Shown: piece by piece, positions 1-7,209 of the stretch
How the letters are laid out: each line of letters begins with the position of its first letter
How positions within the stretch are numbered: the first letter of the stretch is position 1
IMG/VR virus record: IMGVR_UViG_3300046514_000643
Location: 1-40,665 of that record
DNA length: 40,665 nt
Strand: one strand, 5' to 3'
DNA from: a virus
Program-made: the position numbers and the translations under genes
The notes under the pieces: generated by a model
Databases searched by the model: none
Told to the model about the DNA's origin: nothing
The model's input: only the letters and a program-made list of their open reading frames with translations

Positions 1-359
1 GTGGTGCGCTGCTCGGGGTCGTCAGAGCGCGGAACGACCTCGGTCGCGGTGCGCTTGACGTACCGGTGGTTGTCGTCCGGCCAGATGCCCGCGGCGGTGA
101 GCCCGTCGAGCACCGGCTTCAGGGTGTCGGAGGGGTTGTCCGAGTCGGCCCGGCGGTCGCTGCCCGGGTACCAGAGCAGCGTCACGTTCACGCGGCCGAC
201 GGGGAAGAAGTCACGGGTCTGCTGCCAGTACTTGCCGAGGTAGAAGAGGTCTTGGGCGACCTCGCGGTACTCCTTGTGCGCCGGCGCCCAGTGCTTGCGC
301 CGGTTCGCGGACAGCGGCGGGCGCTGATACGGAAGCTCGAACACCCACCGCCGTCCCAC
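1..359 (-). CDS. RusA-like Holliday junction resolvase (3' end cut by window)
   Basis: Probable RusA-family endonuclease that cuts Holliday junctions and branched DNA during phage recombination or packaging. The visible 119 residues hold the family core: an early NRRKHW segment, then SDNPSDTLKPVLDGL followed by AGIWPDDNHRYV, whose aspartates match the metal-binding acidic residues of RusA. The GTG start at 359 follows the holin stop by one base (TGACGTG). The C-terminus lies beyond the left edge. It is the last gene seen of the lysis run, although its role fits the SSB and ERF genes upstream. Family assignment is from motifs; activity is inferred. Confidence 0.85.
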   Translation of the reverse strand, partial: MGRRWVFELPYQRPPLSANRRKHWAPAHKEYREVAQDLFYLGKYWQQTRDFFPVGRVNVTLLWYPGSDRRADSDNPSDTLKPVLDGLTAAGIWPDDNHRYVKRTATEVVPRSDDPEQRT

Positions 360-360
360 G

Positions 361-729
361 TCAGACCGTCACAGCGGGCTTGGCGACCGTGCCACCGGAG
401 CTGTTCACCGGCGCCGTGACCTGGGTCCGCACGAGCAGGCTCAGCACCGCCTGGACCATAAGCATGATTTCGACCTGCTGTTCGGGAGCGAGCTTCAGTC
501 CGAACGCCAGGCTCAGCGCGATGCCGGCCTTGAACAGGCCGGTGATCGCCGGGACCGCGGTGCCGTCGCGCACCACCACCGCCTGGATCACGCCGACGAT
601 CGCCACGGCGAACGCGGAGATCACGCCCTGGGTGTCGATGCTGATCGGGAAGAAGAACGCGCTCACGAACTGAACGATGGCCGCGACGAGCGCGAGCCAC
701 AGCACGGGGTCTCTGCCGAAGATCTTCAA
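361..729 (-). CDS. Holin
   Basis: Small membrane protein of 122 aa that probably forms the lesion letting endolysin reach the cell wall. It begins with a charged MKIFGRDP segment and has about four hydrophobic stretches, near residues 10-28, 36-50, 62-78 and 86-102, and a polar tail. I chose the TTG start at 729 because the AGGAAGG ribosome site sits just upstream and overlaps the endolysin stop; the open frame continues further upstream only as out-of-frame overlap with the endolysin gene. The position 13 nt after an endolysin gene supports the call. The segment pattern resembles holins of other actinophages. A second holin-like membrane protein is not seen next to it. Confidence 0.8.
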   Translation of the reverse strand: MKIFGRDPVLWLALVAAIVQFVSAFFFPISIDTQGVISAFAVAIVGVIQAVVVRDGTAVPAITGLFKAGIALSLAFGLKLAPEQQVEIMLMVQAVLSLLVRTQVTAPVNSSGGTVAKPAVTV

Positions 730-742
730 CTTCGTTGCCTTC

Positions 743-1642
743 CTACTTCGTCGTGTAGACCAAGTTCGAGGCCGTCGGCCCCGCACAGACGTAGTCCCAG
801 CTGATCGACTCACAGCCATCAGGGACCTGCCACCAGGCGCGTGTGTTCGCGGCCAGCGCGTCGAGGTGGATGGGCGCGTGGACGCCGTTGAGGTAGACGT
901 TCAGGTCGGTGATGTCGTTGTAACCGCTCGACAGCGAGAACCACACCTCGTCGACGACCTGGCTCTTCTTGGCCGTCTCGATGGTGCGGTGCCGGTACTG
1001 CCGCGCCGCGCCGCCGGGGGCGTAGCTCTCCGGGGCCATTCCGGACATGTCGTTACCTCCGATGATCGGTGCGGCGTGCACCGCGACGAGCGGCGCCTCC
1101 CCGCTGTTCAGGTCCACGCCGGAGGCCGTGATGCCCGCGACGGCGCCCGTGGAGCTGTGCTGCCACGTGCGGTAGGGGTTCTTCGGCTGGGCGCCGTAGC
1201 GGGCGATCCAGGGCCACGTGTCCGGCACCGCGGCGCGCACGGCCGCGAGGATGTAGCCCATCATCGAGTCGTTCGCGTAGAAGACGGGCACCTGACCGTT
1301 CGCCACGGCCTCGGTGAGCCACTCGATCGCGAAGGCCGTAGCCGCCGCGCCCGGCACGAACGGACTCTCCAGGTCCAGCGCCGGCGAGAGGTCGATGGCG
1401 CCGCGCCCGACCGCCGTACGGAGTAGGAGCTGGTACTGGTCCCGCGCGGAGCCGGGCTGGGCGTAGCCGTAGCCGCCGATGGCGAGCCCGGCCGCGTGCG
1501 CCCGCATCGGCCAGTCCAGGGTGTCGCGCAGGGTGAGCCCGTCGGTCATCTTGAAGTAGGCAAAGGAGTACCCAGCGCGCACGACGGCGCCGAAGTCGTT
1601 GATCGTCTGGTACTTCGGGTACGCGTCGAAACCCTGGGCCAC
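743..1642 (-). CDS. Endolysin, GH25 lysozyme family
   Basis: Glycoside hydrolase of 299 aa expected to cut the N-acetylmuramyl glycan backbone of host peptidoglycan at lysis. Residues 1-185 look like a GH25 barrel: GFDAYPKY at the N-terminus with Asp6, a FAYFKMTDG strand near 28-35, the acidic ALDLE motif at 88-92, FYAND at 121-125, WIARYG at 145-150 and the TWQHSS strand near 159-164. Residues 190-299 form an additional domain, aromatic-rich, that may bind the cell wall; I do not recognise its family. No signal peptide is seen, which fits holin-dependent release. The GTG start at 1642 follows the upstream stop at one-base spacing (TGACGTG). Confidence 0.88.
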   Translation of the reverse strand: MAQGFDAYPKYQTINDFGAVVRAGYSFAYFKMTDGLTLRDTLDWPMRAHAAGLAIGGYGYAQPGSARDQYQLLLRTAVGRGAIDLSPALDLESPFVPGAAATAFAIEWLTEAVANGQVPVFYANDSMMGYILAAVRAAVPDTWPWIARYGAQPKNPYRTWQHSSTGAVAGITASGVDLNSGEAPLVAVHAAPIIGGNDMSGMAPESYAPGGAARQYRHRTIETAKKSQVVDEVWFSLSSGYNDITDLNVYLNGVHAPIHLDALAANTRAWWQVPDGCESISWDYVCAGPTASNLVYTTK

Positions 1643-1643
1643 G

Positions 1644-2438
1644 TCAGCTCACCACCGGAACCGAGCAGTCGCCGTGGTTCGCCAGGAGCATCTGCATGTC
1701 GGCGAAGGAAATCCGGCAGCGACCACTCAGGCCCCACGACGGGCCCCACGAGTTCGTCAGCTCGATCTCTTGGTTTGTGAAGTCGATGCCGGTCCCGTCG
1801 AGCTGGTGGCCGCCGGCGAGACCCGAGGACTGGTCGACGTGGATGCGCCCGTACTTGTCCGGGGTGAACATCGAGTTGTACCAGGGAACGCCGAATGAAA
1901 CCGGGTCGACCTGGAGCAGCTTCTTCACCGTGGTGAAGGAGAACGCGTGCTTGTAGCCGGAGATCAACCCCATCTTGCGGAGCAGCTTCATCGACCACAG
2001 GCCGGTGCTGCCCGTGTCGTCCGGCGGGTAGGCCCCGGGAATCTGGGAGTTGTCGAGCGCGGTCTCCTGCTCGTAGAACTTGATCGCGTCGGCACCGCTG
2101 TACTTGAAGCTGGTCCGGTAGAACGGCTCCGTCATCATCACGCCCAGCGCGGCGAACGCCGTGCACGCGCCCAGCTGGCCCTGGTCCCAGACCGGCGCGA
2201 CCCGCTTGTGGAAGGTCGTCACCTCCTTGGTGACGTGCTCGACGAGGTCGGCAGCGTTGTAGTTCAGCGAGCGCGCATCGTGCAGGACGTGCCGGCCCAA
2301 GCCGGGCTTCTGCTCCAGCAGATGGAAGTACGTGCCGCGGACGTGCGGCACGCCCAGGTCGTCATCCCCATCGGCCGGCCGGACCTGGTCGGCGTAGTCG
2401 GCCACGCCGTCGCCGTCCGTGTCGGTGTGCTTTGCCAT
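1644..2438 (-). CDS. Papain-like (C1) cysteine peptidase
   Basis: Papain-fold peptidase of 264 aa. The catalytic set is visible: the oxyanion Gln86 and Cys92 in DQGQLGACTAFA, His211 in GGHQLDGTG and Asn229 in LTNSWGPSWG. There is no long inhibitory propeptide. The N-terminus instead has DTDTDGDGVADYADQ, a calcium-binding thrombospondin type 3-like motif. Gene order (helicase, this gene, endolysin, holin) puts it in the lysis run, so it may cut cell-wall peptides or surface proteins, but a virion role is possible. The ATG at 2438 has a strong GGAGG site. Family is clear from motifs; substrate is unknown. Confidence 0.82.
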   Translation of the reverse strand: MAKHTDTDGDGVADYADQVRPADGDDDLGVPHVRGTYFHLLEQKPGLGRHVLHDARSLNYNAADLVEHVTKEVTTFHKRVAPVWDQGQLGACTAFAALGVMMTEPFYRTSFKYSGADAIKFYEQETALDNSQIPGAYPPDDTGSTGLWSMKLLRKMGLISGYKHAFSFTTVKKLLQVDPVSFGVPWYNSMFTPDKYGRIHVDQSSGLAGGHQLDGTGIDFTNQEIELTNSWGPSWGLSGRCRISFADMQMLLANHGDCSVPVVS

Positions 2439-2464
2439 GGTGGTTACCTCCGAGGGAAGCGTAC

Positions 2465-2496
2465 GTGCTCTCCCCCTCGTTCTGGGGGGAGAGCAC
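2465..2496 (-). terminator. Hairpin between helicase and peptidase genes
   Basis: A 12-bp perfect stem (GTGCTCTCCCCC pairing with its complement) with an 8-nt loop lies in the 63-nt gap after the helicase stop. There is no clear U-run on the minus strand, so termination may be partial, or the hairpin may process mRNA. It superficially resembles the C6/G6 operators elsewhere but lacks their -35 and -10 boxes. Confidence 0.55.
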
Positions 2497-2501
2497 GGTG
2501 G

Positions 2502-3785
2502 TCAGCGCGGGGTTTCGGGACGGTCCCAGTACTCGCCGTTCGGGCGCCACGGCAGCATGCCCGGGTGACCGCGCACGAGCCCCGTCGGCCAGTCCCGCTC
2601 CTCGCGCTGGCCGCGCCAGGAGATGAACTCCGCGGCGGTCGGGTCGTGCTCACCGCGGCGAAGGCCGAACCCGAACTCCGGCCAGCCGAGGTACAGCGAC
2701 GAGCCGCGGGGGCGCATGACCCGACGGCCGGAGCCGTCCTTGCCGTTGCCGGCGTGCGCCTCGGTGATGATCGCGCACCCGTGACGGGCCCGGATGTTGT
2801 CGAGCACCTGGACGATCGCCCGCGCGGCCTGTGAGCTGTTCTCGTCCTCGTGGTGCAGCTTGTAGAGCGGGCCGACGGCGAGGATGTCCGGCGAGGTCTT
2901 GGCCACGAAGCGTTCCAGGCGGGCCACGTCGCCGCCCTTGAGCAGGTCGATGCCCTCGGTGGCGAAGTCCATGTAGAGCTGCTTCTCCCAGCTCAGCGAC
3001 GGAAGGCCGATGGCCCCGCGGCACGAGTCGACGAGCTGGATCATCCGGCGGTACCGGCGCTTGCTCTGGCTCTTGGTGTTCTCGCAGTCGATCACCGTCA
3101 CGCGGAGCGCGCTCTCGCCGTCGTAGATCGGCTCACCGCGGAACGGATGCAATCCGGCCGCGAGGCAGCACAAGATCTGGGCGACCAGCTCGGTTTTGCC
3201 GAAGCCCTCTTCGCCGGTGATGACCATCCGGTCCATGCGCTCGATCAGGCCCGGCACCAGCCAGTCATATTCGATCTTCTCCGAGAGCAGGTCGGCCAGC
3301 GTGAACGGCTCGTCTTGATCGGCAGGGACGGCCAGCTCCTCGATCTCGTCGACCGCGAGCCGGAGCTGCGCCGCCGCCGCCGTGACCGGCAGCGAATCTC
3401 CTGCCTCCCACTCGGCATCGAGCCGCTGCATCAGCCGGTCGCACTCTTCCGCGAGCCGACGGCGGCCGTACAGCTCGCACACCCGGGAGGCGTAGCTGGC
3501 GGCGTTCCCGGGGTAGCTGTCGTGCTGGATGATCGTGGCCAGGTCGCCCGCGGGAATGCGGGAGACGAGGCCCTGATCGAGGATGATCGTGAGGACGGTG
3601 TTCGCGTCCACCTCGTCGCCGCGGATGATCATGTCGCGGATGATGCCGGCCAACACCTGGTGCTGGATTCCATAGAAGGCCTCCGGCGGCACGGACAGGA
3701 AGTGCGGCTGCACGACCAGCGGGTTCCGGAACAGCGCGCTGAGCAGGGCCCGCTCGTTCATCACGTCGTGTGCGTTTCGTGCCAC
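2502..3785 (-). CDS. DnaB-like replicative helicase/ATPase
   Basis: Protein of 427 aa with a DnaB N-terminal-like helical domain (about residues 5-130) joined to a RecA/RepA-like ATPase. Walker A is GEEGFGKT at 191-198 and the Walker B strand is DILAVGP near 300-306, followed by an IITEAHAG segment near 338-345 that fits the sensor region. It probably unwinds the phage origin after loading by the initiator encoded just upstream. The ATPase half looks closer to RepA/AAA_25 hexamers than to canonical DnaB. The GTG start at 3785 has GAGGGAG 7 nt upstream and follows the initiator stop by one base (TGACGTG). An internal ATG at 3761 is an alternative start. Confidence 0.82.
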   Translation of the reverse strand: MARNAHDVMNERALLSALFRNPLVVQPHFLSVPPEAFYGIQHQVLAGIIRDMIIRGDEVDANTVLTIILDQGLVSRIPAGDLATIIQHDSYPGNAASYASRVCELYGRRRLAEECDRLMQRLDAEWEAGDSLPVTAAAAQLRLAVDEIEELAVPADQDEPFTLADLLSEKIEYDWLVPGLIERMDRMVITGEEGFGKTELVAQILCCLAAGLHPFRGEPIYDGESALRVTVIDCENTKSQSKRRYRRMIQLVDSCRGAIGLPSLSWEKQLYMDFATEGIDLLKGGDVARLERFVAKTSPDILAVGPLYKLHHEDENSSQAARAIVQVLDNIRARHGCAIITEAHAGNGKDGSGRRVMRPRGSSLYLGWPEFGFGLRRGEHDPTAAEFISWRGQREERDWPTGLVRGHPGMLPWRPNGEYWDRPETPR

Positions 3786-3786
3786 G

Positions 3787-4767
3787 TCAGACTCCCTCGA
3801 CTTCGGTGCCGTTGCGGAACGGCTGACCCATCAGCACGCACATCAGGCCACGCCGGTAGTACTTGATCCACTGCTTGCGGTCGGCCAGCTGGAACGCCTC
3901 CGGGTTCATGCCCGGCGGCGCGCTCTTCGGGTGCGGCGCCTCGTACGTGCGGCCGGTGCGCGCGGCCACCTCTTCGGCGGCACCAGCGTGGTACTGCTCC
4001 AGGAGCCACGCCTCAGCCTCGTCGGCGGTCATCACCGGTGCGCCGTCGAACCCTGCCGTCCGGCACTCCGCGGACTCCCACACGTCACCCTTGAGCCAGC
4101 GCTCGAAGTCCTTCCGGAACTTCGCGTCCGGGTGAGCGGCGAGGTACGGCGGGATAGCGGCCTGGATCATCTCGACGGTGGTGCGCTGGATCGCGCGAGC
4201 CCACTCAGCCCACGCCGTCCTCTTCGCGCCCTTCAGTCCGTAGGCCTTCCAAGCCGCTTCGAAGTCGTCGGAATAGGCCACTTGAATGCGAGTCTTCTTC
4301 TCAGTCTTCTCAAGATCAGTCTTCTTATTTATCGACTGGTTATCCGTGGACGGATTTTCAGTCGACGGTCCGACCTGGGGGTCTGTGGTGTTTTCGCTGG
4401 TCGCGTCCACCGACTGAAAACCCGTAGACGGTGAACCCGTCAGCGGTCGCGTCTCGGGGTTATCGGTGACCTGCCACGTCCACGTCCACAGTCCGCCGTC
4501 ACCGGCGCGCTTGGTGCGGAGCAGGTAGCCCGTGTCCTCCAGCTGCTTCAAGGCGTTGGTCACGGCGTCGCGGCCCTCGACGCATGAGCGGTCCAGCTGG
4601 CCACGATCGAGCTGCCAGCCGTCCGGCAGGGAGATCATGTACCCGAGCAGGCAGCGCGCGAGCGCCTTCAGCGGAACGGGGAGCTGGCCGCGCTGGAAGG
4701 CGTTGGCCACGATGGTGTACTGGTCCGCGGGCAACGGCGCACGGCGGAGGGTGAACTCGCCGTTCAT
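3787..4767 (-). CDS. Replication initiator with winged-helix N-terminus
   Basis: Protein of 326 aa resembling phage replisome organizers. Residues 1-110 look like a winged helix: helices at 28-46 and 55-75, then the strand pair GYLLRTKRAGDGGLWTWTW. Residues 115-165 are a low-complexity Ser/Thr/Asn/Lys linker coded by unusually AT-rich DNA. The C-terminal half, from about 170, is DnaD-like in layout (FEAAWKAYG ... FERWLKGDVW). Placement directly before the helicase gene supports origin binding and helicase loading. The linker DNA carries repeats that may be the origin (see the separate entry). The ATG at 4767 is the first in-frame start; its ribosome site (GGTGGCGAG) is weak. Confidence 0.75.
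   Translation of the reverse strand: MNGEFTLRRAPLPADQYTIVANAFQRGQLPVPLKALARCLLGYMISLPDGWQLDRGQLDRSCVEGRDAVTNALKQLEDTGYLLRTKRAGDGGLWTWTWQVTDNPETRPLTGSPSTGFQSVDATSENTTDPQVGPSTENPSTDNQSINKKTDLEKTEKKTRIQVAYSDDFEAAWKAYGLKGAKRTAWAEWARAIQRTTVEMIQAAIPPYLAAHPDAKFRKDFERWLKGDVWESAECRTAGFDGAPVMTADEAEAWLLEQYHAGAAEEVAARTGRTYEAPHPKSAPPGMNPEAFQLADRKQWIKYYRRGLMCVLMGQPFRNGTEVEGV
4260..4430. other. Candidate replication origin inside initiator gene
   Basis: This stretch is AT-rich against a GC-rich background and carries two inverted 19-bp copies: ACGGATTTTCAGTCGACGG at 4350-4368 on the plus strand and ACGGGTTTTCAGTCGGTGG on the minus strand (4407-4425 in plus coordinates), with three differences. A DnaA-box-like TTATCCGTG lies at 4340-4348. 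Phages such as lambda carry origin iterons inside the linker region of their initiator gene, which is the arrangement here. Origin function is inferred. Confidence 0.45.
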
Positions 4768-4889
4768 GCCGACTCGCCACCCTGAGGTGCGAAAATGTCG
4801 GCGGGGATGGTTACAATCAAGGCACGTGCCCTTCGCTTAGCTAATTGTCGGTGGTACGGGTCCTTGGCCGGACGAAGTTCGAAGCGTGA

Positions 4890-4924
4890 AAGAGCCGGGT
4901 CCTTGTCGGAGGGACCCGGCTCTT
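4890..4924 (-). terminator. Strong hairpin terminator upstream of initiator
   Basis: A 13-bp perfect stem (AAGAGCCGGGTCC and its complement) with a 9-nt loop, followed on the minus strand by a short U-run (UUUC). It would stop transcription coming from the small-gene operon at 5065-8337 and isolate the initiator/helicase/lysis unit. Confidence 0.8.
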
Positions 4925-4954
4925 CGCGTTGCTAGGGGGGTAACGTCTTCACGG

Positions 4955-4985
4955 CTTGGCCTTCCGTACGAGTCGGAGGGCCAAG
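4955..4985. terminator. Secondary hairpin after gene at 5065-5625
   Basis: A 12-bp stem (CTTGGCCTTCCG with CGGAGGGCCAAG, one imperfect pair) with a 7-nt loop lies 80 nt after the stop of the upstream gene. There is no U-run. It may act with the stronger hairpin at 4890-4924 as a tandem terminator. Confidence 0.5.
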
Positions 4986-5064
4986 CCCTCCACGGGGGTT
5001 CTCCGAGCATAGGCCGGGAACGGCCGTTCTCCGCCGGACTCCACGGCGCGTCGGCGATCACCCA

Positions 5065-5625
5065 TCAGAACAGGCTCTGCACTGGCTGCACGCCGCCGTC
5101 GGGCTTCCTCTCCTCGCCGGCCAGGTCCCGCGCCGCGCTCGCTCCGGCCGCGGTCAGCGTCCACAGCTGCCAGTCCGATCCCTTGTGCCGTCGAGTGATT
5201 CCGAGACCGTCGGCGGTCAGCACCGGCGCCACGAGCCAGCCGTCCACCAGCTCGCCTCGCCGCGGGCGCTCCGAGTTCTGGTCCATCTCCAGCCGCTCCT
5301 GGATCTCGAAGTCGGTCAGGTCTCCCCAGCGGTACAGCGCGAGCAGCACCGCGGCGCGCTGGGTCCCGCTCCGCGGCCGGATCGCGGCGGCCGTGGCCCG
5401 GCTCGTCGGCAGCGCATCGGCGCGCACCTTGCCCTCGCGGTTGCCCGCGGCGGTGGTGCGAATCTGGTCCTGGCCGTCGGCGAGCCGCTGGATGATGCAG
5501 TCGACCTCCAGGCGGAGACCGGCGGCCACCTGGCGAAGGTCGCCCGGCGTCCGAACCTGGTCAAGGTCGCGGGCGAGGTCGCGGGCTCGCTCGGCGCACT
5601 TCATCGCCTCGTCGAAGTGGGTCAC
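5065..5625 (-). CDS. Hypothetical protein with winged-helix-like C-terminus
   Basis: Protein of 186 aa with no family I recognise. Residues 5-75 are mostly helical and charged (ERARDLARDLDQVRTPGDL). From about residue 100 the sequence TQRAAVLLALYRWGDLTDFEIQERL reads like the first helices of a winged-helix domain, with a later LTADGLGITRRHKGSDWQLW segment as a possible wing. This suggests DNA binding. The GTG start at 5625 overlaps the upstream stop by 4 nt (GTGA), so it is translationally coupled. It is the last gene of the small-gene run and is followed by terminators. Confidence 0.7.
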   Translation of the reverse strand: MTHFDEAMKCAERARDLARDLDQVRTPGDLRQVAAGLRLEVDCIIQRLADGQDQIRTTAAGNREGKVRADALPTSRATAAAIRPRSGTQRAAVLLALYRWGDLTDFEIQERLEMDQNSERPRRGELVDGWLVAPVLTADGLGITRRHKGSDWQLWTLTAAGASAARDLAGEERKPDGGVQPVQSLF

Positions 5626-5816
5626 GATGTCAGCTCCACGCGGATATTGACGCGGTTGCCGTCCGGCGTGATCGCGTCGAAGTCCGACCAGTCCGGCGCG
5701 TTGAACAGGCTGCCGGTCTGGATAGCCGGCTCCTCGCCGGAGCTGAGCTGGTTCCACACCCACTTCGCGGCGTCTTCCTGGAGTTCGGCCTTCGTGGCGT
5801 GGGAGTTTGCGGCCAT
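5622..5816 (-). CDS. Hypothetical small protein (64 aa)
   Basis: No family recognised. The N-terminal half is helical and acidic (KAELQEDAAKWVWNQL) and the C-terminal half looks like short strands ending in GNRVNIRVELTS. The ATG at 5816 has a GAGGAG ribosome site that overlaps the last codons of the upstream gene. It overlaps the next gene by 4 nt. It is coded within a tightly packed run of small genes with the same orientation. Confidence 0.7.
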   Translation of the reverse strand: MAANSHATKAELQEDAAKWVWNQLSSGEEPAIQTGSLFNAPDWSDFDAITPDGNRVNIRVELTS

Positions 5817-5819
5817 GAT

Positions 5820-6107
5820 CTATTTCTCCTCGGGGTCGTGACGAATGATCCTGACGTGCTCCTGGGGGCGAAGGCCCCACTCTTCTGCCAGCGCGAAGCC
5901 GTGCTGGGTGACGTTCTCGCCGACGACGTAGCCGGCGGCGACCAGCTCGAAGTACGCGAGCAGGAGCGGCACCTCGAAAAGCTCGTCGGCGGGCGGCGCA
6001 TATTTCCGGATGGGGTGCCCGGCCCAGGCGTAGATCCGGCCGTTGACGATCTCCTTGAGCATGGCCAAGCGCGTCTTGGTCTGCTCGAACGGCGGCGCTT
6101 CGGTCAC
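5820..6107 (-). CDS. Hypothetical protein (95 aa), related to the gene upstream
   Basis: No function assigned. The core pattern of a helix, a central FELVAAGYVVGENVTQHGFALAEEWGLR segment and a final strand resembles the upstream gene product (RELVEAGLIIAHYYTPKGFAAAREWRLV), so the two are likely tandem duplicates. The segment reads like a small winged-helix unit. I chose GTG at 6107 because it overlaps the upstream stop by 4 nt and has GGAGG 8 nt upstream; an ATG at 6122 is an alternative giving 100 aa. Confidence 0.7.
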   Translation of the reverse strand: MTEAPPFEQTKTRLAMLKEIVNGRIYAWAGHPIRKYAPPADELFEVPLLLAYFELVAAGYVVGENVTQHGFALAEEWGLRPQEHVRIIRHDPEEK

Positions 6108-6337
6108 TTCACCAGCCTCCATTCCCGCGCGGCGGCGAAGCCCTTCGGCGTGTAGTAGTGGGCGATGATCAGACCGGCCTCGACCAGCTCGCGGTACGTC
6201 TCCTGGCCGCGGAGATCGAGCTTCCCGAAGTCGACGTGCGCGGGCTGGTCATCGGTGATGAGGAGGTCGCCACGGATGGCGAGCATGAGCACGGCGGCGC
6301 GCTGGGGCGTCCGCTCGAAAGGCCTCGGCTTAGCCAT
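6104..6337 (-). CDS. Hypothetical protein (77 aa), winged-helix-like
   Basis: Small protein with RTPQRAAVLMLAIRGDLLI at the start and YRELVEAGLIIAHYYTPKGFAAAREW at the end. The layout suggests a short helical bundle with a terminal wing, as in phage DNA-binding proteins, but no family is recognised. It shares its C-terminal pattern with the downstream neighbour. The ATG at 6337 overlaps the upstream stop by 8 nt (ATGGCTAA). Confidence 0.7.
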   Translation of the reverse strand: MAKPRPFERTPQRAAVLMLAIRGDLLITDDQPAHVDFGKLDLRGQETYRELVEAGLIIAHYYTPKGFAAAREWRLVK

Positions 6338-6725
6338 GGAATGTCCACCACCCGTCGAATCCCTCGGGGACGGCGGGGAAGGCGTCGAGCATCGGCCGGA
6401 GGAGGTCCAGGTCATCCTGCATCGCCGAGGGCGCCTGCTCGCCCCAGTACCCCTCGCCGTCCCAGCGGCCCGTGGTGGTGCCGCCGTAGCGGCCATCGTC
6501 GTGAGCCTGGAGGAACTGCTCAGCGGTGGTCGGCTCCACGTCCTGGTAGTCCCACAGGTATCCGATGCAGGCCATGGTGATGCCCTTGCGGCGACGGAAC
6601 CAGACCGCAGTGACCCCGCAATCCCAGTACCCGCCATTCTGGGTGGACTTGAACTGCTTGATCAGGCTGCTCAGGTCGACCGCGTACGGCCGGTGGCTCA
6701 TGAGGAACTTCGCCTCGCGCTTCAC
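6330..6725 (-). CDS. Hypothetical protein (131 aa)
   Basis: No family recognised. The sequence is rich in aromatic residues and glycine (GGYWDCGVTAVWFRRRKG, then GRWDGEGYWGEQAPS) with an acidic helical segment MQDDLDLLRPMLDAF near the C-terminus. It is predicted soluble. The GTG at 6725 overlaps the upstream stop by 4 nt; an internal ATG (MSHRPYAV) eight codons later is an alternative start. Confidence 0.65.
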   Translation of the reverse strand: MKREAKFLMSHRPYAVDLSSLIKQFKSTQNGGYWDCGVTAVWFRRRKGITMACIGYLWDYQDVEPTTAEQFLQAHDDGRYGGTTTGRWDGEGYWGEQAPSAMQDDLDLLRPMLDAFPAVPEGFDGWWTFHG

Positions 6726-6895
6726 TGGTCGCCCCCAGCCGGTGCTCCGGTGACGATCTCTTCGGCGAAGACGAGCAGCGACGGAAGATCCTCGTCGTCG
6801 AGCACGGTCCACGGGTCGCTGCCGTGCTGGCGAGCCTGGACGGTCCACCGGTTCGCGTTGTCGCAAAAGACCTGGATCAGCGGCTCCTCGATCAT
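6722..6895 (-). CDS. Hypothetical small protein (57 aa)
   Basis: Short acidic protein starting MIEEPLIQVFCDNANRWTV and ending in LLVFAEEIVTGAPAGGDQ. It has no recognised domain. Support is positional: its ATG overlaps the upstream stop by 4 nt (ATGA), its stop overlaps the next GTG start by 4 nt, and codon third positions are G/C-rich like the neighbours. Confidence 0.65.
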   Translation of the reverse strand: MIEEPLIQVFCDNANRWTVQARQHGSDPWTVLDDEDLPSLLVFAEEIVTGAPAGGDQ

Positions 6896-7209
6896 GATTC
6901 ACCGTCCACTGTGTCCGGAGTGAACCATCCGACCAGAACCTTACGAATGCGCTCTTCGAGGTTTTCGGCACTGACGAAACGCCGGGAGTTGACCTCGTCG
7001 AACGTCACCAAGGTGTTTCCCTGCTTCACGCACGCAGGACAGATGTCGACCTTCGAGTAGTCGCCCCCCTTGAGGTATCGACCGATCCACCCGGAAGTGC
7101 GGATGGCGGCGCGAGCCATCGCGAGCGTGCGATCCGTGGAGACCTCCCGATCTCCGCAGACATCGCACGTGATGGTCGCCTCGTAGGTGACCTTCAGGAG
7201 GCCGGTCAT
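6892..7209 (-). CDS. Zinc-ribbon hypothetical protein (105 aa)
   Basis: Protein with two CxxC pairs, TCDVCGD near residues 14-20 and CPACVK near 55-60, which together can bind one zinc ion in a ribbon fold. Between them is a helical segment TLAMARAAIRTSGW. Such small ribbons are common among actinophage genes and may bind nucleic acid or a host protein; no function can be assigned. Both ends overlap neighbours by 4 nt. Confidence 0.75.
   Translation of the reverse strand: MTGLLKVTYEATITCDVCGDREVSTDRTLAMARAAIRTSGWIGRYLKGGDYSKVDICPACVKQGNTLVTFDEVNSRRFVSAENLEERIRKVLVGWFTPDTVDGES

Larger units (their letters stand above)
4768..5064. other. Non-coding gap before initiator gene
   Basis: A gap of about 300 bp with no convincing gene. 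It holds two hairpins (listed separately), a perfect GAACGGCCGTTC palindrome near 5019-5030, a TTAGCTAA palindrome near 4837-4844 and GGCACGTGCC near 4821-4830. A promoter for the initiator and helicase genes is expected here, but I see no strong -35/-10 pair. The region between the hairpin and the initiator start would be the mRNA leader. Confidence 0.5.

Noticed and set aside
1-243. Plus-strand 80-aa open frame at the left edge
   Set aside because: Opposite to the RusA-like gene, whose motifs on the minus strand are clear.
2465-2496. Hairpin at 2465 as a ninth palindrome operator
   Set aside because: Its arms are longer and end in GTGCTC/GAGCAC, and it lacks CTTG -35 and TANNAT -10 boxes; it fits a hairpin after the helicase gene better.
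4837-5061. Minus-strand 74-aa open frame in the gap before the initiator
   Set aside because: It reads through a terminator hairpin, has no ribosome site and has a composition unlike the neighbouring genes.
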